From Burkholderiales bacterium (GTDB lineage Bacteria > Pseudomonadota > Gammaproteobacteria > Burkholderiales > Burkholderiaceae_C), in contig CANBSV010000113.1 of NCBI GenBank assembly GCA_947372225.1, positions 1-8,167 of the forward strand: 8,167 nucleotides of DNA, read 5' to 3'. This document shows, piece after piece, positions 6,901 through 8,167 of this stretch. Within the stretch, counting starts at the first letter, position 1. Every line of letters starts with the position of its first letter. The translations under genes were made by a program, and so were the position numbers. Below the pieces are notes generated by a model. It was not told where the DNA came from. It saw only the letters and a program-made list of their open reading frames with translations, and did no database searches.

Positions 6901-8167
6901 CAGCGGACCGTCCAGACGCATCTCGGGCGCTCGTGCGTCGAGCTGCGAAGGCTGCAGACTGGACAGCGACAACTCGAGCGACGAGTGCTGAGCATTCCAC
7001 ACACCGATCCCGGCGATGCGTCCGGCGCTCTGATCCCGGGCACCGAGTTCGGCGTCGAAGTGTTTCAGCTCGAGCGAGTTGCGGTCATCGGCACGGCTGA
7101 GCACGTCGGCCTTGAGCGTGCGCAGCGGCAGTCGGCCATCGCTCCAGCGGCCGGCCGCGTCGTTGCTCAGTTCGATGTGCGCGGAGATGGGTTGGTCCAG
7201 CGCCTGGCTTTGCACCGTGATCTCGCCGCTGAGCGACGTGACGGGCGCCAGCCGGTGCAGCACCGACACATCGAACGCATGGGTGCTCAGCTGCAGCGCC
7301 GCCAGCGGCCAGTCGGCAAACGGGCGCAGGTCGGCCTGCGCTTCGAGCGACTGCGCGGTGTGCGTGCCGGTGGCGGCCGATTGAACCGTGGCGTGCAGCG
7401 CCGGGCCCGCCAGCGGGCCGTCGAGCGTCAGCTGCGCTTGCCAGCCGGACAGGTCGATGGCGGCAGGTGCGTCGGTTGCGGGCGCGGCAGCCGCGGCCAT
7501 CGGGTCGGTTTTGGCCGCGTTGGACAAGGGCGGCGGTGCCTGCTGCGACAACTCGATGCGCGCTTGCAGCGACATCGCAGCGTGGACGTCGATGTGCGCC
7601 GTGCCTCGTGCTTGGAGCTGCTGCCAGCCGAGTTGCAGATCGTCCACGAGGTGCTGCCGGCCTGATGCCGCACCGAGTTGCAAGCGCGCGTGGACGTTGC
7701 GCACAGCGTCGGTGCCCAGCGCGGATGAGTGCAACGCTGCGATGCGCAGGTCGTCCACATCGAGTTGCAGCGGCAAGGCCAGATCGGCGGGTGGCTTCAT
7801 CGGCCCCGGTGCGGGCGCGATCAGCACGTCCACGCGCGCGGCGTGCAGTTCAGCGAACCGCAGGTGCGCCCACAGCGTGGGAACGTCGCCCGGTCCGATG
7901 CTCAGGCCGCGCCAGCCCAGGTCGGTGATCACGACGCGGTCGCCTTCGCCGGTGTTGCCCGACAGGTTGATCTGCACGCGTTGCGCGCTGAAGTCGCCCA
8001 GCAATGCACCGCGAGGTGCCGTGATCTGCACCGAAGGCATCCAGTCGCCCAGGCGCGACAGCAGCCAGCCGCTGCCGGCTTCGCTGCCCATGGTCCACCA
8101 CGCCGTGCCGATGAGCGCGCAAGCCGACAGCAGCAACACGCCGCCCGTTCCACCGAGGACCCGGCGC
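3907..8167 (-). CDS. tamB: Translocation and assembly module protein TamB, 5' end cut by window edge
   Basis: TamB is anchored in the inner membrane, spans the periplasm as a long hydrophobic-groove beta structure, and works with the outer-membrane protein TamA. The TAM is linked to outer-membrane protein assembly and, with AsmA-like relatives, to phospholipid transport. Numbered from a GTG at 8139, 1410 residues are seen. A hydrophobic anchor at the very start is followed by WW and a GSGWLLSRL segment, as in TamB N-termini. Long stretches of alternating beta-strand sequence follow, with Ala/Pro linkers near 215-230 and 1155-1175. The conserved C-terminal DUF490 domain closes the protein, including NGTYAAYGKKLAIDRG (around 1220-1235), a WLVLGR block near 1295, and an ending of AQSGLDNSLDVIWSWRWN type. 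The frame continues upstream of the GTG without a stop, giving ...RRVLGGTGG before it. The real start is therefore probably beyond base 8167, and the GTG is internal to the anchor. It is somewhat longer than E. coli TamB (1259). tamA is expected just upstream, outside the window. Confidence 0.95.
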   Translation of the reverse strand, partial: RRVLGGTGGVLLLSACALIGTAWWTMGSEAGSGWLLSRLGDWMPSVQITAPRGALLGDFSAQRVQINLSGNTGEGDRVVITDLGWRGLSIGPGDVPTLWAHLRFAELHAARVDVLIAPAPGPMKPPADLALPLQLDVDDLRIAALHSSALGTDAVRNVHARLQLGAASGRQHLVDDLQLGWQQLQARGTAHIDVHAAMSLQARIELSQQAPPPLSNAAKTDPMAAAAAPATDAPAAIDLSGWQAQLTLDGPLAGPALHATVQSAATGTHTAQSLEAQADLRPFADWPLAALQLSTHAFDVSVLHRLAPVTSLSGEITVQSQALDQPISAHIELSNDAAGRWSDGRLPLRTLKADVLSRADDRNSLELKHFDAELGARDQSAGRIAGIGVWNAQHSSLELSLSSLQPSQLDARAPEMRLDGPLSIVAHHPLADASAAPAESAPRLDVKLDLHGVLSEAIGQKRVKTAGKAVQLQLDASVSTQHIELRQAQALAQGASATLSGVADRTASNSGWLLKGRGALVEFDPRVWWPGLPDSVWSRATTRLNASANFDVQLPDAAGAAAVQGNAQVTLARSMLAGLTVEGSGQIKRADARQVDASVEISMAGNRVQGQGRLATGPAAGHDDHWDVRVDAPALAALTPLWRLLRPPEPGAPPGGLAGSLSATSRIDGRWPDLTLQGEAQANSLHIDNTVMEQAQLHWRAGTARDADLDITASATRVQQRPGGPGSSPKSVTEPVPTLDLATANITGTTTEHNIEVRARAPAQPPAWTEALQPAIARQPDSALLVQAHGGLIASGAEPWAGWRGSITRLQLGTGSGVVSPWLAAHDVPFDASWSGTETQLNVAPGRAEVLGATLRWSSLNWRAAGIGPGAAPGRIDVHMAFDPLPVAAVMARLQPNFGWGGDLTVGARIDMHSEGRLAADIVIERAGGDLTVTDELGTQSLGLQNLRLALSAQDGVWTFSPYLSGQTLGVLAGAVVVRTTPEALWPEPQATLEGAMELEVAHLGAWGTWMPAGWRLGGQLQTSAQFSGRFGAPRFNGSVRGHALGARNFVEGVNVSDGEVAISLDGDHAVIERFTARGGAGTLDITGSALLGAKPSANLQVKAERFTLLGRVDRRIVASGLAQLGLAGDALDLKGDFTIDEGLIDFTRSDAPALGSDVHVVRASAAATTDVPTPAAPEPVPSVRSVALDVKLNLGKKLQLRGRGLETGLRGEVQLSAPGGHLAINGTVSANNGTYAAYGKKLAIDRGLISFNGQPDNPRLNIEATRPHTDMRVGVQVTGTAMNPRVKLFSEPDMPEVDKLSWLVLGRASDGLGRGDAALLQTAAMALLSGDGESYTDQLSRAIGIDELGVRQGEGDVRDTVITLGKQLSRHWYVGYERGLNATGGNWQLIYRIAQSFTLRAQSGLDNSLDVIWSWRWN

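Overview
The window looks like a GC-rich betaproteobacterial chromosome segment, most likely Burkholderiales. The grounds are the high G+C content, the GC-biased third codon positions, and the resemblance of all recognisable proteins to that group; there is no rRNA or other decisive marker. Five protein genes fill it, all on the minus strand, so transcription runs from high to low coordinates. The order is tamB (cut by the right edge), a ydiK-like AI-2E family transporter gene, a small exported protein gene of unknown function, senB (selenosugar synthase of selenoneine biosynthesis), and selD/senC (selenophosphate synthetase, cut by the left edge). No tRNA, rRNA, CRISPR array, insertion sequence or prophage signal was seen, and no gene-free stretch exceeds 75 bases.

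Right half (3907-8167): one very long gene encodes TamB, the inner-membrane-anchored AsmA-like protein that works with the outer-membrane protein TamA. Its reading frame stays open through the right edge, so the true start lies outside. Thirty-four bases after its stop comes the ydiK-like gene (2760-3872), a polytopic membrane protein very similar along its whole length to E. coli YdiK.

Left half (1-2684): the exported protein (2019-2684) has a signal peptide and two copies of a roughly 60-residue beta-rich unit, ending in an Ala/Ser tail. Its 3' end and the gap before senB contain two strong RNA hairpins, one with a C(UUCG)G tetraloop. senB (972-1958) probably starts at a GTG preceded by a good Shine-Dalgarno sequence rather than at the ATG at 1994. 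selD follows senB after 18 bases. From what is known of the sen pathway, SelD/SenC makes selenophosphate, SenB uses it with a UDP-sugar to make a selenosugar, and SenA joins the selenosugar to hercynine on the way to selenoneine. senA is not in the visible part and, if present, lies past the left edge or elsewhere. The selenium pair is the most interesting content of the window.

A curiosity is that ydiK, the exported protein gene, senB and selD all lie in one reading frame, separated only by single TGA stops. This is probably coincidence but is reported.
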